The translations under genes were made by a program, and so were the position numbers. Under the pieces are notes generated by a model. The model was not told the origin of the DNA and did no database searches. It was given only the letters and a program-made list of their open reading frames with translations. DNA of 64,000 nucleotides from Paenibacillus amylolyticus (lineage in GTDB: Bacteria; Bacillota; Bacilli; Paenibacillales; Paenibacillaceae), in NCBI RefSeq assembly GCF_003719335.1, contig NZ_RIAS01000002.1:434001-498000 (forward strand), given 5' to 3'. This document shows positions 54,161-62,453 of the stretch, piece by piece. Numbering within the stretch: position 1 is the first letter of the stretch; each line of letters starts with the position of its first letter.

Positions 54161-54700
54161 TTGCTGAAAGCGGAGGAAAGAGAAACTAGAAAACAAAAAC
54201 ATCAACGGAAACATCGTTCGTATAGAACTGTGTTTTGGCTAATGCTGGCTGGGGCCTGGATTGTGATGATCTGGCTGATGTCTTCCCAATCCTATCAACA
54301 GCAAAATATTCAGCCGTGGCTTCAGCGTTTGACCAAACAGGTGCACATCGGGGTTACATTGCCCGATGTGCACCTGTTTTATAATGGGCACGAGTATTCA
54401 TTAAGAGAAAGACCATATGCGTTCGTAGAATTCCTCTTTCGCAAGACTGCGCATCTATTAGTCTACGCTGTACTCGCAGTGTTAATCTATGGCAGTCTGC
54501 GTTACAAACGGGTGCGCGTCATAACATGCATTGCGGTGGCGCTGATGATCGTTGTGATGATCGCCTCCATCGATGAGTACATTCAACAGTTCAGTCCCAA
54601 TCGCACAAGTTCAATTCGTGATGTGGGTGTAGACTTGATTGGGGGATGCAGTGGTATTGCAATTTACACAGGAATTCGAACTCTAGTGAGGAGAAAATAA
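54161..54700 (+). CDS. VanZ-family membrane protein
   Basis: 179-residue protein with four TM segments in VanZ-like arrangement (about 25-45, 85-105, 113-133, 150-170). The motifs MIWLMSSQSYQQQ, FRKTAHLLVYAVLAVLIYGS and IDEYIQQFSPNRTSSIRDVG-type D-E-x-x-Q-x-F are diagnostic. VanZ itself gives low-level teicoplanin resistance; the biochemical role of the family is not known. The start is ambiguous: TTG 54161 after GGTGGG is used; GTG 54149 (183 residues) is also possible. Likely co-transcribed with the LCP gene. Confidence 0.8.
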   Translation: MLKAEERETRKQKHQRKHRSYRTVFWLMLAGAWIVMIWLMSSQSYQQQNIQPWLQRLTKQVHIGVTLPDVHLFYNGHEYSLRERPYAFVEFLFRKTAHLLVYAVLAVLIYGSLRYKRVRVITCIAVALMIVVMIASIDEYIQQFSPNRTSSIRDVGVDLIGGCSGIAIYTGIRTLVRRK

Positions 54701-54799
54701 TTGATTTCCCAGGAAATGCAGTTGGAAACGTATAGCATGGCTTCTACTTGTTTGCAAACCATCATACATATGGGGTAGGCAGGACAAGGGGGCTGGAAT

Positions 54800-55312
54800 A
54801 TGTTGCGAAGAAGAAATCGTAATGCATTACTCAAAAAAATCGGACTTATTTTATTTGTAGTGCTTTTGCTGTGGCTGATTATTCGAAGTGTACCTGCGTT
54901 GTTTCGTGCAGATGCGCCTACAGAGGCTGCTGCTGTGGCAGAGGAGTTTTACAAGTACGAGCAAACGGGTGACTTCGGAAGTTCTTGGGAGCTTTTTCAT
55001 CCTCTAATGAAAGAGCGATTCCCGAAGAGTGCCTATGTGCAGAATAGAGCACACATCTTTATGCAACATTTTGGTGTGCAGACGTTTGAACTGGAGATGG
55101 AATCGCCGGAGCGGGAATTTGATGTGGAGATCATTCAAGGCGTAAAGCCCTTTTCCGAAGCTTACAAAATAAAAGTTAAACAAACGTATTCCGGAACCTT
55201 TGGAAAATTTGATCTTGTTCAGATGTGTTACCTTGTGCAGGATGGTAAGCAGTGGACGCTGCTATGGTATTATCCAGATGAGAGGAAACACAACACCGAA
55301 ACTTCATCATGA
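54800..55312 (+). CDS. Membrane-anchored NTF2-like hypothetical protein
   Basis: 170-residue protein: a basic N-terminus (MLRRRNRNALLKK), one TM segment (about 13-32), then a ~135-residue domain. Its order of a helix (AAAVAEEFYKYEQTGDFG), further helices (SWELFHPLMKERFPKSAYVQ) and three strands (FELEMESPEREFDVEII, AYKIKVKQTYSG, WTLLWYYPDE) matches an NTF2/SnoaL-like fold of the DUF4878 kind. No catalytic residues evident. Probably an extracytoplasmic small domain. RBS AAGGGGGCTGG before ATG. It is the last gene before the strong terminator closing the EPS locus. Confidence 0.65.
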   Translation: MLRRRNRNALLKKIGLILFVVLLLWLIIRSVPALFRADAPTEAAAVAEEFYKYEQTGDFGSSWELFHPLMKERFPKSAYVQNRAHIFMQHFGVQTFELEMESPEREFDVEIIQGVKPFSEAYKIKVKQTYSGTFGKFDLVQMCYLVQDGKQWTLLWYYPDERKHNTETSS

Positions 55313-55416
55313 GGCGCGATAGGATGTAATATCAAAGTAAAAAAGAAAATATTACATACGATGTGATGTAATTGGAGGTTGACCACGCCGAATTGTATCA
55401 TTAGTCCCTAATCAAG

Positions 55417-55459
55417 CGCTATAAATGCGAGACTTTTGTCGCGTTTATAGCGTTTTTTT
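55417..55459 (+). terminator. Strong terminator ending the EPS locus
   Basis: CGCTATAAATGCGAGAC / GTCGCGTTTATAGCG with a TTTT loop, followed by T7. It separates the EPS transcription unit from the next promoter at 55492. Confidence 0.93.
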
Positions 55460-55491
55460 GAATTTCCAACCTAATTTTGTGCTTAAAAAGC

Positions 55492-55544
55492 TTGACAATA
55501 GTCCTGGTGTCAAGTAAATTACGAATTAGGATACAAAATGTATC
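55492..55544 (+). promoter_or_regulatory. Xre-type operator and promoter of CxxC/ABC-transporter operon
   Basis: TTGACA (55492-55497), 17 bp, TAAATT (55515-55520), followed by the perfect dyad GATAC-AAAAT-GTATC (55530-55544), at about +3 to +18 of the predicted start. Identical -35 and -10 hexamers and spacing as the EPS promoter at 34139. CTTGACA (55491-55497) and TGTCAAG (55508-55514) form a further inverted repeat across the spacer. The 17-mer CAGCGTCTAACGACAAA follows at 55551-55567, and a hairpin CAGGGA/TCCCTG at 55571-55590. Confidence 0.75.
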
Positions 55545-55608
55545 AATTTTCAGCGTCTAACGACAAATAACAGGGACTAGAGACTCCCTGTGAGGGGAAG
55601 GTATTCCA

Positions 55609-55857
55609 TTGAATGAAACGGGCCGCTTTTACTGTGTCAGTTGTGGGATGATTGTGTCGGTCGCTAGAGACGCTGCCCAGAAGTCAGAGGGCAATGGAGG
55701 CAATCACGTGTTTCGTACTGGATTTTACCGGAGTGAAATGCCGCTTGGATGCTGTGAAGCGTGTGTAGTTGAGTCAAAACGAGAAGGTAAGTCCCAGTTT
55801 GCAGGACAATTTACTAAAGATTATGATACACTATGCTCATATGAGAAACGGGTATGA
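55609..55857 (+). CDS. Small CxxC zinc-finger-like hypothetical protein (82 aa)
   Basis: 82-residue protein starting at TTG 55609 with GAGGGGAAGG about 8 bases upstream. It has two C-x-x-C pairs: FYCVSCGM near the N-terminus and CCEACVVESK at about residue 48, plus a Cys near the C-terminus; this spacing suggests a zinc ribbon or redox site. The middle (HVFRTGFYRSEMPLG) is aromatic. No membrane segment. It lies 30 bp before an ABC ATPase gene, and is first in an operon behind an Xre-type operator. Function not recognised. Confidence 0.65.
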   Translation: MNETGRFYCVSCGMIVSVARDAAQKSEGNGGNHVFRTGFYRSEMPLGCCEACVVESKREGKSQFAGQFTKDYDTLCSYEKRV

Positions 55858-55887
55858 AATAAGCCCGTCCATGAAGGAGAGGATTGA

Positions 55888-56799
55888 ATGCAGCAGGAGC
55901 CGGTCGTCCGACTTCAAGGCGTCAGTAAAATCATTTCCTCCCGATCATTGGTCAGCGACCTGACCCTGGATATTTCTCCGGGGCAGGTTTTTGGTTTTTT
56001 AGGACCGAATGGCGCGGGGAAGACAACAACAATTCGAATGATGGTAGGTTTGATGTCCATTAGTAAAGGAGATATTTTCATCTCTGGACACAGTGTGAAA
56101 AATGAGTTTGAACAGGCGATAGCCCAGGTAGGAGCGATTGTGGAAAATCCGGAGATGTACAAGTTTCTGACCGGATATCAGAATCTGGTGCATTTTGCCC
56201 GTATGTCACCTGGTGTTACCAAGGAACGTATTGCAGAGACGATTGAACGTGTAGGCCTGACAGCGCGGATTCATGACAAGGTAAAAACCTATTCTTTGGG
56301 TATGCGTCAACGTCTTGGCGTAGCACAGGCTATCTTACATAGACCCAAGTTGCTTGTTCTGGATGAGCCAACGAACGGTCTCGATCCTCAAGGGATAAGG
56401 GAACTAAGGGACTATTTGCGGCTTCTCACCCATGAAGAGGGAATCACAGTCTTTGTCTCAAGCCATCTATTGTCCGAGATGGAATTGATGTGTGACACCG
56501 TAGCTATCATTCAGAACGGTAAACTGATTGATGTTCGGAATCTGCGAGATGAACAAGGTTCAGATACACTAGTCGAAGTTGCTTTTGAAGTAGATGATGC
56601 AGAACGTGCTGTTCAACTTATGGAGGGAGAGGCAGTTATCCAGGGCAAGGTTATCGTGATGTCTCTCTCACGGGAACAGATTCCTGATGTCAATGCCAAG
56701 CTGGTTCGTGAAGGTGTGCAGGTTTACGGCATTCGCAGTGTGACACGTACGTTGGAAGATCAATTCTTGCAAGTGACTGGAGGTGGCGGTATTGGGTAG
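55888..56799 (+). CDS. ABC transporter ATP-binding protein, BcrA/CcmA type
   Basis: 303-residue ATPase. Walker A FLGPNGAGKTTTIRMMVGL, Q-loop region VGAIVENPEMYKFLTGYQNL, ABC signature YSLGMRQRLGVAQAI, Walker B LLVLDEPTNGLDPQG, and switch-His in FVSSHLLSEMELMCD. The C-terminal ~80 residues form the DUF4162-like tail of BcrA/NatA-type exporters. RBS GAAGGAGAGGATTGA. Pairs with the overlapping permease gene downstream. Probable substrates are peptide antibiotics or ions; none can be chosen. Confidence 0.92.
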   Translation: MQQEPVVRLQGVSKIISSRSLVSDLTLDISPGQVFGFLGPNGAGKTTTIRMMVGLMSISKGDIFISGHSVKNEFEQAIAQVGAIVENPEMYKFLTGYQNLVHFARMSPGVTKERIAETIERVGLTARIHDKVKTYSLGMRQRLGVAQAILHRPKLLVLDEPTNGLDPQGIRELRDYLRLLTHEEGITVFVSSHLLSEMELMCDTVAIIQNGKLIDVRNLRDEQGSDTLVEVAFEVDDAERAVQLMEGEAVIQGKVIVMSLSREQIPDVNAKLVREGVQVYGIRSVTRTLEDQFLQVTGGGGIG

Positions 56800-57580
56800 T
56801 TTCGGCAATCTGCTGCTGAATGAAAATATGAAAGTGTTCCGTCGTGTGCGTACCTGGGTTATGTTAGCTATCCTTGCTCTGATATCGCTGCTAATGCCCG
56901 TGTTAATGAAGCAGGGGATGGGGACAAGTGATGTGCTGTATTGGCAGCCGGCAGTTACAACAGTTCAGATCGCATTTTTCCTGAATACGATTTTCTGTGT
57001 CGTCGTTGCAGCGGAATCGGTGGCCGGGGAATTTACGTGGGGAACCATCAAACTGTTACTCATCCGTCCATGGTCACGCAGTAAAATTCTGGCTTCCAAA
57101 TATCTGACGGTAGTGGGCTTCAGCATATTAAGTACGCTATTGGTCATTGGTATGGCCATGCTCAGTTCTTATATTCTGTTTTCCCATGATGTTTCGGTAG
57201 AGAGTGGTGTACTGGCAGGCGATGCGTTTACGAGATGGAGCTATCTGTATATCGACCTTTTCATTACACTCGCGATTGCCTTTATGGTTTCTTCTGTATT
57301 TCGCTCGGGTGCGCTTGCAATCGGTCTGTCCCTGTTCATTATGTTCACGCAAAATATATTTTCACTGATCTTCAATCCGGATCGTTATGAATGGGCTAAA
57401 TATGTTCTGTTCAACAATATGGATCTGAGTAAATATATGGACTCACCAGGTATGGGCTTAATGAATGGTCCAAGTGAAGGGATGACTCTGGGGTTCTCCT
57501 TAGCCGTTCTCGGTGTATATTATGTCGTCTTTATGGTGATATCCTGGGTAGTATTTAACAAAAGAGATGTGGCAGGTTAA
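56792..57580 (+). CDS. ABC-2 type transporter permease
   Basis: 262-residue membrane protein with six TM segments (approximately at 18-38, 56-78, 102-130, 145-168, 172-195, 235-257) and the ABC-2 family pattern AAESVAGEFTWGTIKLLLIR just after TM2. Start TTG 56792 follows GGAGGTGG; GTG 56783 lies in that RBS. It overlaps the ATPase gene by 8 bp. Together they form a BcrAB-like exporter. Confidence 0.88.
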   Translation: MGSFGNLLLNENMKVFRRVRTWVMLAILALISLLMPVLMKQGMGTSDVLYWQPAVTTVQIAFFLNTIFCVVVAAESVAGEFTWGTIKLLLIRPWSRSKILASKYLTVVGFSILSTLLVIGMAMLSSYILFSHDVSVESGVLAGDAFTRWSYLYIDLFITLAIAFMVSSVFRSGALAIGLSLFIMFTQNIFSLIFNPDRYEWAKYVLFNNMDLSKYMDSPGMGLMNGPSEGMTLGFSLAVLGVYYVVFMVISWVVFNKRDVAG

Positions 57581-57597
57581 CTCCTGCCTCTTTTTTT
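57571..57597 (+). terminator. Terminator of CxxC/ABC operon
   Basis: GGCAGG / CCTGCC with a six-base loop including the TAA stop of the permease gene, followed by TCTTTTTTT. Confidence 0.8.
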
Positions 57598-57726
57598 GTT
57601 TGCATGTGGCATGGCTGTCTATTCAGGGTACATACTGGTATTGTAAGGTTAGAATAATTGTAAGGTTAAAATCATATTATCGTCGCAGTCACTTTGGCAT
57701 GGCAGCGCATGGGGGGATCACGTTTC

Positions 57727-58800
57727 TTGATTAACAACAAATTTTACCGCATATGCACGGCAATTATTTTACTATTGCTGATCGTGTATTTGGGGGATAA
57801 AGTCAACTTTATTTTCCGCCCTCTCACTTCGCTGATTCATATCATTATTATCCCGCTGCTGATCGCAGGATTTTTCTATTATCTATTGCGTCCGCTCGTA
57901 GACTTCATGGAACGGCACAAAATCAAAAGGGCACTGTCTGTCTTAATTATTTATGTCGTTGTGGGACTCCTCATCGCAGGATTCAGCGTTCTCGTGTGGC
58001 CTTCGTTGCGAGAGCAGTTATGGAATTTTATCGAGAATACACCTAAGCTTGTTTCTTCCCTTGTAGAGCAGATTAAAGCACTGGAAAACAATCGTTTTCT
58101 TGCTCGTTACCTGCCTGAGAATTCGGACTTGTTTACCAGGTTGTCCGAGTATTTAAGTCAAGGAATTACGCAAGTTACGGATTATGTCTCTGGTCTGTTT
58201 TCTGTTGTGTCCAACCTGGTCATTATCTTGGCGACATTCCCGATTATGCTCTATTACATGCTGAAGGAAGGCAGCAAATTTGGAACCAACCTAACGCTGT
58301 TATTGCCGAGACATTATCGAAAAGACGGGGAAGAAACGGTGCACGAAATAGATGAGGCTCTGAGTAATTATATTGTAGGTAGGGTTATTGTTAATGTGGC
58401 GCTGGGCATTCTCATGTTTATCGGTTTTATTCTCATCGGGTTGCCTTATGCATTATTATTAACGGTGGTTTCTATTATCCTGAACTTTATCCCTTACGTG
58501 GGAGCGTTGCTGGCGGCGATTCCTGTTGTGATCGTTGCTTTTATCGACTCGCCTTCCATGGCACTCTGGTCTCTGATCATTATTGTCGTTGCACAGCAGA
58601 TTCAGGATAATCTGATCTCCCCTTATGTATATGGCAAACAACTTGATATTCATCCGTTGACTACGGTGATCCTGTTGCTCGTTGGAGCCGACCTGGGCAA
58701 CATTCTGGGTATGATTATTATCATTCCGCTGTACATGATTCTTAAAATTATATTTAGGAAAATTCAGAATCGCATTGTTGAAGATCGAGCAGAAGCCTAA
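57727..58800 (+). CDS. AI-2E family transporter / PerM-type permease
   Basis: 357-residue membrane protein of the YtvI/PerM (AI-2E transporter) family. Eight hydrophobic segments; a central cytoplasmic-amphipathic part (about 85-150: LWNFIENTPKLVSSLVEQIK, SDLFTRLSEYLSQGITQVTD); C-terminal GLPYALLLTVVSIILNFIPYVG and VVAQQIQDNLISPYVYGKQL, LHPLTTVILLL-type IHPLTTVILLLVGADL, all diagnostic. Family members export AI-2 or act as Na+/H+ antiporters; the present substrate is unknown. TTG 57727 follows GGGGGGATC; upstream in-frame starts lack an RBS. Confidence 0.87.
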   Translation: MINNKFYRICTAIILLLLIVYLGDKVNFIFRPLTSLIHIIIIPLLIAGFFYYLLRPLVDFMERHKIKRALSVLIIYVVVGLLIAGFSVLVWPSLREQLWNFIENTPKLVSSLVEQIKALENNRFLARYLPENSDLFTRLSEYLSQGITQVTDYVSGLFSVVSNLVIILATFPIMLYYMLKEGSKFGTNLTLLLPRHYRKDGEETVHEIDEALSNYIVGRVIVNVALGILMFIGFILIGLPYALLLTVVSIILNFIPYVGALLAAIPVVIVAFIDSPSMALWSLIIIVVAQQIQDNLISPYVYGKQLDIHPLTTVILLLVGADLGNILGMIIIIPLYMILKIIFRKIQNRIVEDRAEA

Positions 58801-58944
58801 TGTGTGGCGAGACAGGTCTGGCTGGGCTGTGATACTAAACGTAGACTGTACAGGATGACACAAGAGGGGGCTCGCTTGTAATATCTCTAAATAACCCATC
58901 ATGACTTGAGAGCGCCCTGAGATGCTTCACCTGTAAATATCAAG

Positions 58945-58986
58945 AAAAGGTCTGTCCATGTCGGTAATGACGTGGACAGACCTTTT
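58945..58986. terminator. Bidirectional terminator
   Basis: AAAAGGTCTGTCCA / TGGACAGACCTTTT with a 14-base loop, between the convergent permease and CNNM-type genes. Confidence 0.9.
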
Positions 58987-58989
58987 AAA

Positions 58990-60342
58990 TTAAACATTTT
59001 TTTCTTTCTCGTCTTCATCGGTGTAGTCTGACATGTTCAGTGGTTCTTTCGGGACGACCGCGACTTTGTAGAAGCGATTTTTATCTTTTTCCAGCAGGAC
59101 GAAGGTCAGATTCTCATATTCGTAATCGTCCTGTTCATTCATCTCTGGACGGTGGCTGTAGAGCCATCCACCAATCGTATCCCACTCGTCCGCATCAAGC
59201 GAAGCTAGGAACATATCGTTAACCTTGGACAGCGAAACCTTACCATCCATGATGACATAATGCTCATTCACGATCTGAATCTCTTCTTCTTCATCTGCGT
59301 CGAACTCATCGCGAATCTCACCAACAATCTGCTCCAGTACGTCTTCAATCGTTACAATACCCGACGTGCCCCCGTACTCGTCGACAAGAACAGCAATATG
59401 CACGCCATCCTTCTGCATTTTTTTGAGAAGGTCCTTTACCGGGGTTGTCTCATGAACGGCCGACACGGGCTGAATTAGGGAAGACAGGTCGACAGGTTCA
59501 TCATTACCATACAGTTCTAAGAAAAATTGTTTCGTATTAATGATACCGATAATATCGTCTTTACTCTCATTAACGACTGGAAAACGAGTGTATTGTTCTT
59601 CACGAATAATTTCGAGATTTTCTTCGTTCGTTTTATTTAGATAAAGGCAGACCATATCAGTCCGGGGAACCATGATCTCTTTGGCCAACATCTCATCAAA
59701 TGCAAAAATTCGGCTAACATACCCAAATTCAGCCTGATTGATCTTACCACTCTCAAAGCTCTCATTGATAATGATCTGGAGCTCTTCTTCGGAGTGCGCG
59801 TCTTCATGTTCTGAAGCAGGCTTGATGCCAAACAATTTGACCAGTTGGTTCGCAGAGCCGTTTAACAGCCAGATAAAAGGATACATCACTCGGTTAAACA
59901 AGATGATAGGGCCAGACGTCAGCAGTGCGACAGTCTCGGCTTTGCGGATCGCTATCGTTTTGGGTGCAAGCTCACCCACAACAACGTGTAAATAGGTGAT
60001 CGCAACAAAGGCAATGACAAATGACAAGAATGAAGAGAGTGCATCTGGGATACTCATGCTTTCGAACACCGGATGCAGGATTTTCTCTACCGTGGGTTCA
60101 CCGAGCCAGCCTAGTCCGAGAGACGTAATTGTAATCCCGAGCTGACAAGCAGACAGATATCCGTCCAGATTGGCGACGGCCTGTTTTACAGCGAGCGCCC
60201 GTTTGTTCCCTTCTGCAATCATTTGATCGATCCGGCTCGGACGAACCCGTACCAGTGCGAACTCCACTGCCACGAAAAATGCCGATAACCCTATCAAAAA
60301 TGCAACCAAAACCAAATTTAACGCATACCTCTCACTGTCCAT
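58990..60342 (-). CDS. CNNM/CorC (hemolysin C-like) family membrane protein
   Basis: 450-residue protein with DUF21/CNNM membrane domain (about 1-200: AFFVAVEFALVRVRPSRIDQ, LGITITSLGLGWLGEPTVE), a pair of CBS domains (about 210-340: EIMVPRTDMVCLYLNK, VPDKIYG-like VNESKDDIIGIINTKQFF, VLVDEYGGTSGIVTIEDVLE) and a C-terminal CorC_HlyC domain (about 355-435: DGKVSLSKVNDMFLASLDAD). Members are implicated in Mg2+ or other cation homeostasis. The acidic C-terminus ends TDEDEKEKNV. RBS AAAGGAG 12 bases before ATG. Confidence 0.92.
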   Translation of the reverse strand: MDSERYALNLVLVAFLIGLSAFFVAVEFALVRVRPSRIDQMIAEGNKRALAVKQAVANLDGYLSACQLGITITSLGLGWLGEPTVEKILHPVFESMSIPDALSSFLSFVIAFVAITYLHVVVGELAPKTIAIRKAETVALLTSGPIILFNRVMYPFIWLLNGSANQLVKLFGIKPASEHEDAHSEEELQIIINESFESGKINQAEFGYVSRIFAFDEMLAKEIMVPRTDMVCLYLNKTNEENLEIIREEQYTRFPVVNESKDDIIGIINTKQFFLELYGNDEPVDLSSLIQPVSAVHETTPVKDLLKKMQKDGVHIAVLVDEYGGTSGIVTIEDVLEQIVGEIRDEFDADEEEEIQIVNEHYVIMDGKVSLSKVNDMFLASLDADEWDTIGGWLYSHRPEMNEQDDYEYENLTFVLLEKDKNRFYKVAVVPKEPLNMSDYTDEDEKEKNV

Positions 60343-60660
60343 TCACTACTCTTCTCCTTTTATGTAATAAGTTTTAACGAGTATTATATCTAATTTTACG
60401 TAAGAAGACCACCTTTACCGAAGAAAAGAGGAAGAGTCTGGAAAGGGAGAGATGCAAAACGGTGTTGAAATTAGGTTATGTAAAGTTTTATCTAAGTATT
60501 CGTTACGAATAAGGTCGACATTGGGTATCTATGATTAGCTGGGAACATTATCGTCAAAGCTGGTTAGAATGAAACAAGGCAAAGCTGGTGAGCGAGATGA
60601 CGGAATATTACAAAATAGATAATTAAAATATTAGAGCGTATGCACTAAGGGGGAGGCCGC
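60343..60660. other. Intergenic region, no gene seen
   Basis: 318 bp between divergent genes. It should contain promoters for the CNNM-type and cardiolipin synthase genes. AT-rich stretches (for example TTTAATTATCTATT-like around 60610-60630) could serve, but no confident -35/-10 pair was identified. Confidence 0.4.
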
Positions 60661-62100
60661 ATGTTCTGGCTGTTCATTATTTTACTTGTTTTTATTTTTC
60701 AAGCGGCTACGATTCTTTTGCTGGAGTTCCGCAATCCGGCCAAAGCAGTGGCTTGGTTGTTCATCTTATTTTGTGTGCCTATAATCGGATTCGTTGTGTA
60801 CTATTTCGTGGCACAGGACTACAGCAAACGCAAAAAACTGCGAAAGGGAGGGTCTCGCATCTTCAGGGAGATGCGCGAAACGATCTGGAAACAGGCGCAC
60901 ATTATAGAAGAGGTTGCCCAAATGCCGGGGGATCGATACAATCACCAGCACCGTTTATTCAACCTGTTAACCCATTTGTCCGAGAGCCCGATTACGGGAT
61001 GTAACCGGAGCAAGGTGCTCACAAATGGGGAAGAGGCTTTTGCAGCTATGCTTAGAGAGATGGAGAAGGCGAAGCACCATCTGCATGTCGAGTTCTATAT
61101 TTTCAGAGATGATGTGATCGGTACTCGCTTTCAAGAGGTGATGATCCGTAAAGCCCAGGAGGGAGTTAAAGTCAGGTTCATTTGCGATGGGCTTGGCAGT
61201 CATAACCTGAGCTGGAGTTTTATCCGCAAGCTTCAAGATGCGGGTGTTGAGTTTCATTTTTTTCTGCCGCCGCTCATTGCGACGATTGATCGCAGAGTCA
61301 ATTACCGAAACCACCGTAAAATTGTAGTTGTGGATGGGAAGGTTGGTTTTGTGGGCGGTATTAACGTCGGAGATGACTATCTGGGTCAATACCCGGAGGT
61401 CGGATTTTGGCGAGATACCCATGTGCAGATTGAAGGAGATGCTGTCTATTTCCTGCAAAGCACGTTTCTTAACGACTGGAAGCTGGCCTCGGGAAAACGG
61501 ATCATGGAGCCGCAGCTCGGAGAATTGTTTCCACCCCATATTTGCAGCGGCGGAGAACGGATTCAGATTTTAGGCAGCGGACCCGATCAGGATTGGGATG
61601 CCATTCAGGAGATGTGTTTTGGTGCAATTTCAGTAGCCTGCGAACGTATATACATTACCACCCCGTATTTCATTCCTGATCCAGCTCTTTACGAGGCTCT
61701 CAAGACCGCCGCAGTCAGTGGGGTGGATGTGCGAATTGTTATTCCGTATCAGTCCGATTCACGGCTAGTGCATCTGGCATCGCTTTCTTATGTTGAAGAG
61801 TTGCTTCGTGCCGGTGTGAAATTTTATCAATACCGCAAAGGTTTCGTGCATGCCAAAGTAATGATCGTTGATGAATTATTGGCAACAGTAGGCACGGCCA
61901 ACATGGACATGCGCAGTTTCTTTTATAATTTTGAATTGACGGCTGTATTGTTTGAAAGCTCTGCGATCCATCGTCTGCTGCATGATTTTGAACGTGATCT
62001 AGAGGAGTGCAGCCAAATAGATACCTTCGCATTCCAACATCGTTCACGGCTGCAAAAAGGGGCTGAAATGCTTTCTCGCATGCTTTCTCCGCTTCTTTAG
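60661..62100 (+). CDS. cls: Cardiolipin synthase
   Basis: 479-residue bacterial cardiolipin synthase of the phospholipase D superfamily. Two N-terminal TM helices (about 1-20, 33-51), then two HKD motifs: NYRNHRKIVVVDGKVGFVGG and GFVHAKVMIVDELLATVGTA (H-x-K-x4-D in each), each followed by G-x-x-N (GGINVGDDY, GTANMDMRSF). It condenses two phosphatidylglycerol molecules to cardiolipin at the membrane. RBS AAGGGGGAGG before ATG. Full length for the family. Confidence 0.95.
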   Translation: MFWLFIILLVFIFQAATILLLEFRNPAKAVAWLFILFCVPIIGFVVYYFVAQDYSKRKKLRKGGSRIFREMRETIWKQAHIIEEVAQMPGDRYNHQHRLFNLLTHLSESPITGCNRSKVLTNGEEAFAAMLREMEKAKHHLHVEFYIFRDDVIGTRFQEVMIRKAQEGVKVRFICDGLGSHNLSWSFIRKLQDAGVEFHFFLPPLIATIDRRVNYRNHRKIVVVDGKVGFVGGINVGDDYLGQYPEVGFWRDTHVQIEGDAVYFLQSTFLNDWKLASGKRIMEPQLGELFPPHICSGGERIQILGSGPDQDWDAIQEMCFGAISVACERIYITTPYFIPDPALYEALKTAAVSGVDVRIVIPYQSDSRLVHLASLSYVEELLRAGVKFYQYRKGFVHAKVMIVDELLATVGTANMDMRSFFYNFELTAVLFESSAIHRLLHDFERDLEECSQIDTFAFQHRSRLQKGAEMLSRMLSPLL

Positions 62101-62121
62101 CTGATTTAGGGCAGATTTCCG

Positions 62122-62157
62122 AAGATAAATTCACTTTTTTTGAATTTATCTTCTTTT
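62122..62157 (+). terminator. Terminator after cls
   Basis: AAGATAAATTCA / TGAATTTATCTT with loop CTTTTTT, followed by CTTTTT. Confidence 0.88.
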
Positions 62158-62168
62158 TGCTAAGTATT

Positions 62169-62260
62169 TTGCTCCAATTTGATCTTTTATGATATAATAG
62201 TTATATAAATCATGTCGTGATGAAGGAGGGGAGTCTGGGGAAACAGGCTCCCTTTTGCTC
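62169..62260 (+). promoter_or_regulatory. Promoter followed at once by a hairpin terminator/attenuator (yitT leader)
   Basis: TTGCTC (62169-62174), 18 bp, TATAAT (62193-62198). About 30 bp later GGGAG-T-CTG / CAG-G-CTCCC (62229-62252) is followed by TTTTGCTCTCTTTT. A transcript would be only ~50-60 nt unless read-through occurs into the YitT gene 200 bp downstream. The rest of 62261-62440 shows nothing recognisable. Confidence 0.45.
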
Positions 62261-62453
62261 TCTTTTGGAAGTGTGATCCGGCAAGCAGTACATCTTGAAT
62301 CTATTTTATATCGCCTTTAGATGCCCGTTTTGATGTTGGGTTAAAGTACATGAAGAATACAGTTTGGCTGATTTTCTACATGGAGCTTCCCCGTGGAGTA
62401 ATTTAATGGATATATAAAATGGATTCACATTCTGATTTTACGGGGGGGATACC

